Below, one piece after another: positions 25,837-34,367 of a stretch of DNA of 53,177 nucleotides. The stretch is taken from positions 1 to 53,177 of the forward strand of contig JAIQGK010000025.1 of assembly GCA_020072645.1 (NCBI GenBank), read 5' to 3'. This stretch comes from Terriglobia bacterium (GTDB lineage Bacteria; Acidobacteriota; Terriglobia; Terriglobales; Acidobacteriaceae). The position numbers were made by a program, and so were the translations under genes. Below the pieces are notes generated by a model. The model was given only the letters and a program-made list of their open reading frames with translations. It did no database searches and had not been told where the DNA came from. How positions within the stretch are numbered: position 1 is the stretch's first letter; each line of letters begins with the position of its first letter.

Positions 25837-26790
25837 ATGTCAAAGTTGCGTCCACTCGTCGCCGTTACGCTGTGCCTTGTTCTTTTCAGCTCAACTTCAC
25901 AGGCATGGTTTGGATTTGGCCACATGGCCGTGGCCTATGTGGCGTACCAGAAGCTTACGCCGGAAAAAAGGACACGTGTCGCGCAGCTTCTCAAGAAGAA
26001 CCCTTATTACAAGACGAAGTGGAAGGCGATGATTCCCGCAGGCACACCGGCAGACCAGCAGGACCTGATGTATTTCATGATCGCGGCCACATGGCCTGAC
26101 CAGATAAAGGACAAGAACTCAGGCTACAACGACGATGGTCCAGGCGGCGGCAACATCCCTCCTGCAGGACCTACAGCGTGGCAAAACACAGGATACGGAG
26201 ATCTGGCCCGGCACAAGTATTGGCACTTTATTGATACGCCTTTTAGTCAGGACGGAACTACACGGCTCCCAGCCATTCCTTCACCGAACGCGGAAACCGA
26301 AATTGCCATCTTCCGCCAAGCTCTGACATCCAGCGCTTCTGACAAAATCAAGTCTTACGATCTGGTGTGGTTGCTGCATTTGGTGGGCGACGTTCACCAG
26401 CCGTTGCATTCATCTACGCGAGTTGGCGCGACTGATCTCCATGGCGATAACGGCGGCAACAACGTTAAACTTTCTGACCCCAGCAAAGAACTGCATGCCT
26501 TGTGGGACGGATTGCCGGGCGATAGCTCGAATGTGGCCGATGTAATTACTTATGGCAAGACGCTGACGGCCGCCGATTCGCTGCTGGCGCAGAAAGTCGA
26601 TGCTTCTGACTGGATCAAGGAAAGCTTTGATATTGCAGAGACCACCGCTTATTCGGGCCCCATCGGCACGGGTGATGGACCTTTTACTCTCACGCAGGAA
26701 TACAAGGAGAAGGCGAAGAAGATCGCGGATGAAAGAATAGAGCTTGCAGGTGAGCGCCTGGCCAACCTGATCAATAACGAACTGAAATAA
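25837..26790 (+). CDS. S1/P1 family nuclease
   Basis: A 317-residue exported zinc nuclease. After a signal peptide (1-21) the mature protein begins WFGFGHMAVAYVA, where the N-terminal Trp and a His are zinc ligands as in P1 nuclease. LVGDVHQPLH and a downstream His/Asp (DLHGDNGGNNV) complete the site. These enzymes cleave single-stranded nucleic acids and 3'-nucleotides outside the cytosol. I start at ATG 25837, six bases after an AAGGAG Shine-Dalgarno. Confidence 0.93.
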   Translation: MSKLRPLVAVTLCLVLFSSTSQAWFGFGHMAVAYVAYQKLTPEKRTRVAQLLKKNPYYKTKWKAMIPAGTPADQQDLMYFMIAATWPDQIKDKNSGYNDDGPGGGNIPPAGPTAWQNTGYGDLARHKYWHFIDTPFSQDGTTRLPAIPSPNAETEIAIFRQALTSSASDKIKSYDLVWLLHLVGDVHQPLHSSTRVGATDLHGDNGGNNVKLSDPSKELHALWDGLPGDSSNVADVITYGKTLTAADSLLAQKVDASDWIKESFDIAETTAYSGPIGTGDGPFTLTQEYKEKAKKIADERIELAGERLANLINNELK

Positions 26791-26802
26791 CGGCGACGCT
26801 CT

Positions 26803-27879
26803 CTAGCCGTTCATGTGCAGCTTGTCGCGCTTGCGCCGGTCTGTGCGCGCAAACTCGATGATTTCTGCGATCATGTCCGCATAGGAGCGTCCGGATTTTT
26901 TTGCCGCCATAAAAAACTCTGAGTTGCTGGAAAGCCACGGATTGGGATTGGCCTCAATCACATAGACTTTTCCTTTGTCCGTGAGCCGCATGTCAATGCG
27001 GCCATAATCGCGCAGCTTGAGAATGCGATACGCGGTGAGAGCTGTGGATGAAAGTAGCTCCTGGGTATCTTCGTCCAGGTCTTCTACCGGCGCGGACTTG
27101 GTGAGCTTGTAGGCTTCGCTGTCTTTCTCCCACTTTACTTCCATGCCGGCGACCTTGGGCATGCCCTCCGGGAGTTTTGAGAGGTCAAGCTCCACGAGCG
27201 GCAGCACTTCAGGATTCTGGTTGCCCAGTATGCCAGCGTAAATCTCACGGCCTTCAATATATTCTTCAATCAGCGCGGGCGACTTGAATTCTTCCTGGAC
27301 ATAATGAATGCGCTCCATCAATTCCTTCACGCTTCCCACGACTGAGCCCTGGTCGATGCCAAGCGATCCGTCTTCGGACTCTGGTTTCACAATCAAGGGG
27401 AAAGAAATTTCCTGTGAGTGGTCCAGTTTGCCCTGATAGCAGGTGGCAAAGTACGGCGTGCGGATGTTGTAAAACTGAAATAGTTTTTTGGCCAGGCTCT
27501 TGTCCTGCGCCAGATAAAGCCCCTGCGGGCCCGCGCCCGTGTAAGGACGGCCCAGCAAATCCAGAAACGCCGCCACGTGCATTTCCATGGTGTCATCCCC
27601 GGCGTAGGATTCCACCAGATTGAAGAAGAGGTCGGTTTCCTGGCGGGCCAGCGCCAGTAGGGATTTATCTTCTCCATCCAGCATCATGTAGCTGGGTTCG
27701 TGGCCCAGCTTTTCCAGAGCTTCAAAAATCTCTTCGCGGTCGTGCTTCTCTCTCTTCTTGCGCCGCTTCTTGGCGCCGCGCTTCTTTTTTTCCGGCTCTG
27801 GAGTTATTTCTTCTTCTTCGTCTCCCCAGCTTTCGTAAAGCACCGTGATTTTCAATTTACTGTCCATATTGCTTCCCAT
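26803..27879 (-). CDS. ATP-grasp ligase (D-Ala-D-Ala ligase-like)
   Basis: A 358-residue ATP-grasp enzyme. Visible are GRPYTGAGPQGLYLAQDK, the phosphate loop region (IVKPESEDGSLGID), EEYIEGREIYAGILG, and a metal site in RIDMRLTDKGKVYVIEANPNPWL. It should join a carboxylate to an amine or peptide using ATP. A very basic insert (about residues 30-48, mostly Lys, Arg and Glu) interrupts the first domain and is not typical of Ddl. A second ATG four codons on could be the start. It is encoded just behind a zinc metallopeptidase, an uncharacterised pairing. Confidence 0.85.
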   Translation of the reverse strand: MGSNMDSKLKITVLYESWGDEEEEITPEPEKKKRGAKKRRKKREKHDREEIFEALEKLGHEPSYMMLDGEDKSLLALARQETDLFFNLVESYAGDDTMEMHVAAFLDLLGRPYTGAGPQGLYLAQDKSLAKKLFQFYNIRTPYFATCYQGKLDHSQEISFPLIVKPESEDGSLGIDQGSVVGSVKELMERIHYVQEEFKSPALIEEYIEGREIYAGILGNQNPEVLPLVELDLSKLPEGMPKVAGMEVKWEKDSEAYKLTKSAPVEDLDEDTQELLSSTALTAYRILKLRDYGRIDMRLTDKGKVYVIEANPNPWLSSNSEFFMAAKKSGRSYADMIAEIIEFARTDRRKRDKLHMNG

Positions 27880-27924
27880 ACAGATTGTTTGCCTTGCATA
27901 TCAATCTTGCAATCCTTGCCGGTA

Positions 27925-28941
27925 TTATGTCTGAACAAATTTTCCTCGCGTCACGTAATTCATGGCCAATGCCGTTGCGTAAACCGTCAGCTCCGTGAGG
28001 CACTCTCTTTCCTGCTTTATATTGACACGCAGGTCCATTTCAGCCACGCGCGTTTCAATGGACTCCACCAGCTTCTTAATCAGCGATCGCGGCACGCCGC
28101 TCCAGTACGTAAGCTTATCCACCAGAGATTTATGGTTCTCTCGCAGCAGGTCTGCTGCGGGACGCACACCCTTCTTCCGCCTGCGACCGGCGTTGAAAAT
28201 GTCTTGAAGATCGGTATCCAGCGGCAGATCGCCCGGCGATGGCTGCTCGCTCAACACTGCTTCATAGAAATCTCCGACCGTGGTATCCATTTCTTCTACA
28301 GTGATATCGGTTCGTCCGCGGGGACGCACGGGATCAAGGCTGCCAAGCTTTCTGAAAGTGCGGTCCACATAGCGCAGCTTTTCCAGCGCAGGCCAGCCTT
28401 TATATTTTTGCCGCCAGCGTGAGCCGGGCGTGAGCCACACGGCAAAGGTTTCGGCAAAATCTTCATCGGGATGTTTCTGCGCGTACCAGCCTTCCATGTG
28501 GCGGACAAAGCTGCGGGAAAATGGAATCGGCCGGTAGGCGTCTCGATAGGGCTTGCGATATGGGCCAAACAAATGTTTCCACTCGGGAGTCTTGTGCAGC
28601 GCGTAAGCGTAGTTGATGGCGTGCCCGGCCTCATGGCGCAGGTACATCATGATCTGGCGGGAATCTTCCAGGTCATTCATTTCTTTTTCCAGGCGCGCCA
28701 GCTTGGGATCGGCCAGGTAGAAAGGAATCCCAATGATGGGTTCGCCCGAGGGGCAGCCCCACTCATCGGTGAGATAGCATGCCGGGCGGAATTTTTTCAG
28801 CCCCTTGCGCTCGAGTTCGAGATAGAGCTGCTGCACAAAGCGCTCCAGCGGCGATCCTTCCAGCTTCAGCCCCAGATCGCGTATGGGCTTGCCCAGAATT
28901 TCCTGGACTTCCGGCGGTGCTTTTTCAAAGGCGGCGCGCAA
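27925..28941 (-). CDS. Putative zinc-binding metallopeptidase
   Basis: A 338-residue protein with HEAGH (103-107) in LRHEAGHAINYAYAL and a downstream DEDFAETFAVWL (159-170) that can supply the third ligand Glu. CYLTDEWGCPSGEPIIGIPFYL precedes the site. There is no signal peptide, so it is cytosolic. It starts with TTG at 28941, preceded by a GGAG at proper distance. It lies 45 bases ahead of the ATP-grasp gene on the same strand. I infer a ligase-plus-peptidase pair acting on one peptide; the substrate is unknown. Confidence 0.8.
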   Translation of the reverse strand: MRAAFEKAPPEVQEILGKPIRDLGLKLEGSPLERFVQQLYLELERKGLKKFRPACYLTDEWGCPSGEPIIGIPFYLADPKLARLEKEMNDLEDSRQIMMYLRHEAGHAINYAYALHKTPEWKHLFGPYRKPYRDAYRPIPFSRSFVRHMEGWYAQKHPDEDFAETFAVWLTPGSRWRQKYKGWPALEKLRYVDRTFRKLGSLDPVRPRGRTDITVEEMDTTVGDFYEAVLSEQPSPGDLPLDTDLQDIFNAGRRRKKGVRPAADLLRENHKSLVDKLTYWSGVPRSLIKKLVESIETRVAEMDLRVNIKQERECLTELTVYATALAMNYVTRGKFVQT

Positions 28942-29079
28942 GCAGACTCCGCGAGAAGATTAGCACATGCCCAATTTCTGGAGCAGTGCCTCCCGGCATA
29001 CTCCAAGGGTAATCTGCGCAACCGGATAGCGACAGCAAATCATTTGCGCTGTCGCGGCCGATCAAGCAAAATGTGAACA

Positions 29080-30072
29080 ATGCGTCCTTCCATATCTCTT
29101 CTTTCAATTTTCCTGCTGGCCGGTTTTTGTCCAGCTTTTTCCCAAAGCACCATCAGCGATCCTGGCGCCTTAAAGATGTGCGCTTCTGTTAAGGACGTTG
29201 AGCTTCCCTCGGCTGACCGTCCGACACCAGCCGAGGAAAAGGCCCTGGCAACGTGTGTCTCTGCCGACCTTTATTTTGGTTTTGGACAGCCCGCCGATCC
29301 GGTGAAAGCGCGGAAGTGCGCGTATGCAGAGATGGATCGCAACGCCAAAACGCCGATTGGGGGAAAAGCCATCCTGATGATGATCTATGCCAACGGCAAT
29401 GGCGCGACGCGTAATTTTGACGCCGCCATCAAGCTGGCGTGCTCGATCGGCGGAGCGCCGGGAGATGATGCCGGCCGCGTATACCAGCTGGACCGCCTGA
29501 AGAAGCAAAACTGGACCGGCAAGAACTTCAGCGTGTGCGACCACAGCAGCGGCCGCGAAATGTACGAACAATGCGCGATCCTGAGTGAGCGTTTTGACAA
29601 GATCGAACGCGACCAGAAATTCAACGATCTCATTGCCGGATGGAAACCGGCGGAGAAAAAGGCCTTCCACACTTTCATGGAGGAAGCCAACAGGTTCTAT
29701 GAGGTCCAGGCGAAGAACGGCGTGAATCTGGAAGGAACCTTTGAAATCCAGGAAGAAATATTCTTCAAAAATAATCTGCTCTCTTCCCTGCAAGCGCTTG
29801 AAGGCGGCGAGCTACCCAAATATACAACCGAAGAATTTCAACGCGCTGAAGCCGACGAAAACGCTACCTACCAGCGCACGCAAACGGGCGACGTTACGCA
29901 ATGGGGAACGGTGACGCGGCAAAGCGTCCAAAAAAGCGAAGACGAGTGGCGCCGCTACCGAAATGCGTGGATCGCTTTCGGCCGGCAAAAATATCCAGGC
30001 GTTTCCGAGCAAAGCTGGAAAGCCTGGCTTGATATTGATCGGACGGTAATGCTGAAGAGGTTTCTACACTAG
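29080..30072 (+). CDS. Exported protein with LprI-like C-terminal region
   Basis: A 330-residue exported protein with a signal peptide (about 1-21). The first half has paired Cys residues and a Sel1-like run (KAILMMIYANGNGATRNFDAAIKLACSIGG). The C-terminal part (SEDEWRRYRNAWIAFG, then SWKAWLDIDRTVMLK) resembles the LprI/DUF1311 module that in other bacteria inhibits lysozyme. That activity is not shown here. It is divergent from the metallopeptidase gene. Confidence 0.65.
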   Translation: MRPSISLLSIFLLAGFCPAFSQSTISDPGALKMCASVKDVELPSADRPTPAEEKALATCVSADLYFGFGQPADPVKARKCAYAEMDRNAKTPIGGKAILMMIYANGNGATRNFDAAIKLACSIGGAPGDDAGRVYQLDRLKKQNWTGKNFSVCDHSSGREMYEQCAILSERFDKIERDQKFNDLIAGWKPAEKKAFHTFMEEANRFYEVQAKNGVNLEGTFEIQEEIFFKNNLLSSLQALEGGELPKYTTEEFQRAEADENATYQRTQTGDVTQWGTVTRQSVQKSEDEWRRYRNAWIAFGRQKYPGVSEQSWKAWLDIDRTVMLKRFLH

Positions 30073-30076
30073 GTGA

Positions 30077-30334
30077 TTAAGCCGCGCTGGGGCTGGCGTC
30101 ATCGTCATTATCGAAAAATCCGCGGTTTCCTGAAAAGAACTTCCTCAATATAGCTTTGGCAGAGTCAAGGAGCGATCTGCGCGACGCGCCGGATACCCCG
30201 GCGGCCTTCTCATTTTCATTGTTGCTCTTGCTTTCCCATTCATAACGCGAACTGCGCACCTTTTGGGCTTTCGCCGCGGGGCCCTGGGCGGCCTGAACGG
30301 GGACGTTCGGTGTTTCACGTTTTGGTTCGTTCAT
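30077..30334 (-). CDS. Small hypothetical protein, 85 residues
   Basis: I do not recognise it. The N-terminal half is low-complexity and hydrophilic (Pro, Ala, Lys, Asn, Glu); the C-terminal half has an amphipathic stretch (RSLLDSAKAILRKFFSG) and an acidic end (DNDDDASP). There is no signal peptide or membrane segment. It starts at ATG 30334 (a TTG is one codon earlier) and is convergent with the LprI-like gene four bases away. Coding is likely but unproven. Confidence 0.45.
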   Translation of the reverse strand: MNEPKRETPNVPVQAAQGPAAKAQKVRSSRYEWESKSNNENEKAAGVSGASRRSLLDSAKAILRKFFSGNRGFFDNDDDASPSAA

Positions 30335-30533
30335 CAACTAATTTCCTGGCTCCTTCACAATCATTTTCGGAAATTTTGATGATGCATCAGAGCTGCTGAG
30401 TTGTATTGAGAGTAACTGGTTGAAAACAGGCAATTTGGCTGCGTTCCATTTTGCACCTGCAATAGCTGCAAGAATTTACACAACTTAACTGCCCACCAGC
30501 AGCATCCAATTTGCGGTTGGTTCGGGTCCCACA

Positions 30534-30845
30534 ATGAGGAACGGTAAGCGGAAATTGCGTCTGCTCAAATCGCAGGAAAATTTATTGAAAAGCGCAAAGC
30601 AATTCCGCTGCGGTGACAAAATACTGGAAAGCGGCATTTACCGCGTCTATCACCGGAACCATCGGCTGGCGCATGAAGTTACACTCCTGCGCGACCAGTT
30701 ATTTCCCAAGTGCATCAAGTGTGAAGACTCAGTCTACTTTGAACTGGTACGCAGCGCGCCAGATATCACACTTGCGCCATTCAAGGTTGCGCTCTACGCC
30801 CTGCCAGAGAACGACGAAGAAGAAGATTTCACCATCGCTTTGTAA
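30534..30845 (+). CDS. Small conserved-looking protein with CxxC
   Basis: A 103-residue protein with a basic N terminus, FRCGDKILESGIYRVYHR, HRLAHEVTLLRDQLFPKC and a CIKC pair, then an acidic tail (ENDEEEDF). The Cys spacing (one early Cys, CxxC later) could hold a metal. I have seen this pattern in acidobacterial unknowns; no function is established. The start at ATG 30534 has no clear Shine-Dalgarno. Confidence 0.65.
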   Translation: MRNGKRKLRLLKSQENLLKSAKQFRCGDKILESGIYRVYHRNHRLAHEVTLLRDQLFPKCIKCEDSVYFELVRSAPDITLAPFKVALYALPENDEEEDFTIAL

Positions 30846-30951
30846 TCGTCAGCATGACGCCCGCAGAAATATTGTGCCCGCCGCTTGACCTACGCCATCT
30901 ATTTCAGAAAAGATCACTTGCTGATCCAAGTATTCCACATGAGGAGCGACC

Positions 30952-31449
30952 ATGGCGGCGACATCTCAAGCAGCAAATGAGTCCGGGCGGCAACTTCTGC
31001 GGCACACCCTGGCAACGCTGGCCTACCGCGCGGGAAAGACGCTGCGCGATGCGCCGGAAAGCTTTGCCACGTTCAATACGGGAGAAAAGGGCCGTACTCC
31101 CGTCCATATACTGGCCCACATGGGCGATCTTTTTGACTGGGCGCTCTCCATTGCGCAAGGCAAGCAGGCATGGCATGATTCCGATCCGCTACCGTGGCCG
31201 CAGGAAATAAAGAGATTTTTCAAAGCTCTGGAGGCCTTCGACCGCTACCTGGCGTCAGACGCTCCGCTTGCTGCATCGCCGGAGAAACTCTTTCAAGGTC
31301 CCGTTGCGGACGCGCTTACGCACACCGGACAGATGGCAATGCTGCGACGAATGGCCGGCTGTCCCATGCGCGGAGAAAACTATTATCGCGCAGAGATAGT
31401 TGCCGGGCGGGTAGGCCATGATCAGGCTGCGCCGGTACGGGAGTTCTGA
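30952..31449 (+). CDS. DinB-like four-helix protein
   Basis: A 165-residue protein of the DinB/YfiT type. The metal-ligand His pattern is visible in PVHILAHMGDLFDWAL (about 47-62) and DALTHTGQMAMLRRMAG (about 120-136). Members are metal-dependent four-helix bundles, some acting as thiol-dependent transferases. GAGGAG stands five bases before the ATG. A decayed copy of its last 47 codons lies at 34166-34306, beyond the next gene. Confidence 0.75.
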   Translation: MAATSQAANESGRQLLRHTLATLAYRAGKTLRDAPESFATFNTGEKGRTPVHILAHMGDLFDWALSIAQGKQAWHDSDPLPWPQEIKRFFKALEAFDRYLASDAPLAASPEKLFQGPVADALTHTGQMAMLRRMAGCPMRGENYYRAEIVAGRVGHDQAAPVREF

Positions 31450-31502
31450 GCCGCAAGCGCACTGCGGATCTTTGGCAATGCCTGTTAGCGGTTGCAGGAA
31501 AC

Positions 31503-31525
31503 GGCCAGCCCCGGAGAGGCTGGCC
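31503..31525. terminator. Hairpin between convergent genes
   Basis: GGCCAGCC (31503-31510) and GGCTGGCC (31518-31525) form a perfect 8-base stem. There is no long T-run on either side, so termination may be weak. It sits between the DinB-like gene and the large repeat protein, which converge. Confidence 0.5.
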
Positions 31526-31552
31526 TCTTATACCTTATCTCTATGGAAGAGA

Positions 31553-33937
31553 TTACTTCGAGCGATCGTTCGGCGATTTCTCCAAAACAAAATTTCTTGG
31601 ATGTTTCGCTTTCAGCAGAGCACGCGAATGTGGTGTTGAAGGATCGGCCGGTCCGGACACAATCTCCACATCCTCCGGGTCGTCCGTTTTTGGTCTGGCG
31701 ATAAAAACGGCAACCTCTCCGGTAGCCATGCCCGCTCCAAATGCGACCTCTCCACCATCATTGACCTGAGGCAGGTCGGCGAAAGTTAAAGAATTGCGAG
31801 GCGGGATGCGGTCCCCCGGTTTCGCCACTGTGACGACCTTGCCGTTCGAATAAAGAAACACGCCGAACCCATTTAGGGTTTCGCCCGAAAAGGCAACTTG
31901 CCCTGAGGCGTTGATAGTGGGAGCATCAACAAAGAAAAAGGTTGAGCCGTCCGGCGAAGGATCGCCGGGCCCGGCAATCCTGGTGAGAGTTCCGTTAGAG
32001 AACAAGAACACACCACGACCTCCAGTGGAAAGGTCGGCGGCGAAAGCCACGTCGCCATTATTACTGATGGCCGGTCCGAAGCGCGGATCAGGAAACCCCA
32101 GGCTGAAGGCTCCTCCGCCTGGGGCCGCATCGCCATCGCGAGCGATCGTAGTGAATTGTCCGTTCGTCAGCACATACATTCCGTTGGGATTGGGAAATGA
32201 CTGGGCCAGAAACGCAATTTGGTCCAGGTCATTGATTGCGTTCAGAGAGATGGTCCCAAACGGCCCTCCACCTCCTGGAAGGGGTGTATTCCCGTCAATG
32301 GCCAGGCTCAACTGTCCGTTGGCGGAGAGGTAAATGCCGCTGTTGAAGCTGGCAAATCCGGAGAAAGCCACATGCCCCAGGTTGCTGATCGAAGACTCAC
32401 GCACACCGAAAAAGGTTCCACCTCCGGGAGCGGGCGACCCATTTCCGTTAAATGACGCCCGCACTAACTGGGTCAGCGCACCGGATGAACTGACAATGAT
32501 GCTGGATACGCCGCCTGAAAGATCCGAGTTGAATACCACCTGGCCCTGACCATTCATGGCAAAGTTTTCAAAGAAGCCCTGGATCACGCCGTCACTGCCT
32601 ACGGACTGGCCCACATGCGCGTTCAAAGTCACCGAACCTGGGGAGGCAGAAAACAAGCCCGTGCCCCCGGGGAACGTTGAATCAAAAACAAGCGCTTGTT
32701 CCTGATTGCTTAAACCGAAAGCGAACGGGAACTCAAATTTCGGCTGGCGCGCAACCGTGTCACCCTGCCCGGCAATCCGGATCGTCGTGCCGCCGGAGGA
32801 GAGGAAAAAAGCATCATTGTGCTCGATCAGACGCGAAATAAATCCTACTTGGCCCACATTGTTGACTTGTGCGCTGAAGGCACCGCTAAAGGTGTCGCCA
32901 TCGGGCGAGCTTTGACCCGGCGTCATGGTTTGAGTGACATCTCCGGCGGAGAAGACAAAAACAGAAAGTCCAAAACCCGGCGAACCTATTTTCTGGCTGA
33001 TGAAAGCGATCTGGCCTGTGTTGTTTAGGGATGCAGACTGTGGCAACAACAAGTCACCGCCCAGAGATGCGATCGAAGTAAATGCCGGGACAACTACGCT
33101 CAGATGGCCACCGCTATACAAATAAAGCCCAGAGTCAGCACTGGGCCCGTTGGCCAGACCGGAAAAAGCAACGTCCCCGGCATCATTAATGGAAGGATCG
33201 CCCAAAGCAAAGAAGAACACACCGCCATCCGGGAAGACATCGCCCTCGGTAATAATTTTGGTGATTGTTCCCGCTGAAGCTAAAAAAATCCCCTGACTGC
33301 CCGTCGATAGAGAGGCAGTGAAAACTACCTGGCCGGCATGGTTGATAGATGGTGAAGAGAAACTAGAGAATGTGCCGCCGCCAGGAGCAGGATCTCCAGG
33401 CCCAGCCAGCTTGCTGATGGAAGCGTTGGACGAGAGAAACAACCCGTTGCCGATGAAGCTTACGAACGCTACCGCGCCCCCGTCATTGATTGACGGAGTG
33501 TCCGGAAAAACAACATCGCCGCTGGCCGCCAAAGCGCCGTCGGCAATGAGCTGGGTGACTTTCCCGCCGGAGAACAGGAACAAGCCTGATGAACTTGGTG
33601 AACTGACTTCTCCACGGAACACAATCTGTCCCGCGAGGTTGATCGAGGGCGCGCTGACGGAGATGAAGCTACCGCCTCCGGGAGCAATGTCGCCAAAAGC
33701 CGCCACGATGGTGTTGTTGCCACCCGAACTCAAAAAGAGACCGCCATCGCCGATGAAAGCACTTTGTCCCTGGGAATTGAATGAAAAACTGGAAACAAAA
33801 CTTAGCTGCTGCGGGACCGGCGCATTGGTTCCTGTTTGCACTACTTCCCGAAGCTTGAATTGTGACTGGGCAAATACTGTTTGAGCAGCAAATAATGCCG
33901 CCAGGAAGACTAAAACAGCAATTCTTCTTGATCTCAT
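31553..33937 (-). CDS. Large exported repeat protein (beta-propeller-like)
   Basis: A 794-residue exported protein: signal peptide 1-23 (ending FAQ), then about 13 imperfect repeats of 50-60 residues. Each repeat has a GD-x-(A/S)PGGGxF turn, a SINxxGQVxF strand and a GxFLxSxG strand. This resembles the DUF7453-type repeats found in choice-of-anchor exported proteins. The fold is likely a beta-propeller or stacked sheet. No sorting anchor is present; the C-terminal 45 residues are charged and repeat-free. The function is unknown. It sits between the DinB-like gene and a relic of the same family. Confidence 0.8.
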   Translation of the reverse strand: MRSRRIAVLVFLAALFAAQTVFAQSQFKLREVVQTGTNAPVPQQLSFVSSFSFNSQGQSAFIGDGGLFLSSGGNNTIVAAFGDIAPGGGSFISVSAPSINLAGQIVFRGEVSSPSSSGLFLFSGGKVTQLIADGALAASGDVVFPDTPSINDGGAVAFVSFIGNGLFLSSNASISKLAGPGDPAPGGGTFSSFSSPSINHAGQVVFTASLSTGSQGIFLASAGTITKIITEGDVFPDGGVFFFALGDPSINDAGDVAFSGLANGPSADSGLYLYSGGHLSVVVPAFTSIASLGGDLLLPQSASLNNTGQIAFISQKIGSPGFGLSVFVFSAGDVTQTMTPGQSSPDGDTFSGAFSAQVNNVGQVGFISRLIEHNDAFFLSSGGTTIRIAGQGDTVARQPKFEFPFAFGLSNQEQALVFDSTFPGGTGLFSASPGSVTLNAHVGQSVGSDGVIQGFFENFAMNGQGQVVFNSDLSGGVSSIIVSSSGALTQLVRASFNGNGSPAPGGGTFFGVRESSISNLGHVAFSGFASFNSGIYLSANGQLSLAIDGNTPLPGGGGPFGTISLNAINDLDQIAFLAQSFPNPNGMYVLTNGQFTTIARDGDAAPGGGAFSLGFPDPRFGPAISNNGDVAFAADLSTGGRGVFLFSNGTLTRIAGPGDPSPDGSTFFFVDAPTINASGQVAFSGETLNGFGVFLYSNGKVVTVAKPGDRIPPRNSLTFADLPQVNDGGEVAFGAGMATGEVAVFIARPKTDDPEDVEIVSGPADPSTPHSRALLKAKHPRNFVLEKSPNDRSK

Positions 33938-34165
33938 AACTATCCCTCAACTAAAGCCGGTTGGCTAGTTTTTCAAGGAGGTGTGAAGTTTAATAGCTGT
34001 GGAAAAAGCGATTTCATTCTATATCAATCCGGATAGTTTAAATAAAAAAATCTAGCCAAACTACAACTCAACCTATATTGCAAATGGCTTATATTTTCTT
34101 GAATGGCTTATGCAACCATGAACATTCAACAATAAACAGCTAACGGTTATTCACTAGCCATGTAA
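33938..34165. other. AT-rich intergenic stretch
   Basis: This AT-rich spacer upstream of the large repeat gene holds no frame with recognisable features. AATGGCTTAT occurs twice (about 34084-34093 and 34102-34111). It may carry the promoter of the leftward gene. Confidence 0.4.
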
Positions 34166-34306
34166 GCAGATGGTTTTATCCACACCAGACAGATCGCCGC
34201 TATGCCCCTCATGGCGGACTGTCACATCCCTTGGGAATTGCTATCGCGCGGAAATCTTGCCAGACGGGCGGACAGGGAGCAGGCTTCGCCGTTACGGGAG
34301 TTCTGA
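34166..34306 (+). pseudogene. Relic of a DinB-like gene 3' end
   Basis: This 141-base stretch aligns with the last 144 bases of the DinB-like gene at 31306-31449. Translated, ADGFIHTRQ matches ADALTHTGQ, MADCHI matches MAGCPM and the ends share P-x-REF plus TGA. In the middle, net deletions of 2 and 1 bases shift the frame and restore it, so GNCYRAEI appears in another frame opposite ENYYRAEI. A stop precedes it directly and no 5' part remains, so I read it as a decayed duplicate. Confidence 0.75.
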
Positions 34307-34367
34307 GCCAGACAAATTTGTTCTTCCCGCCGATTAGAAGCAGCGATATAGTCAATCACTGAATTCC

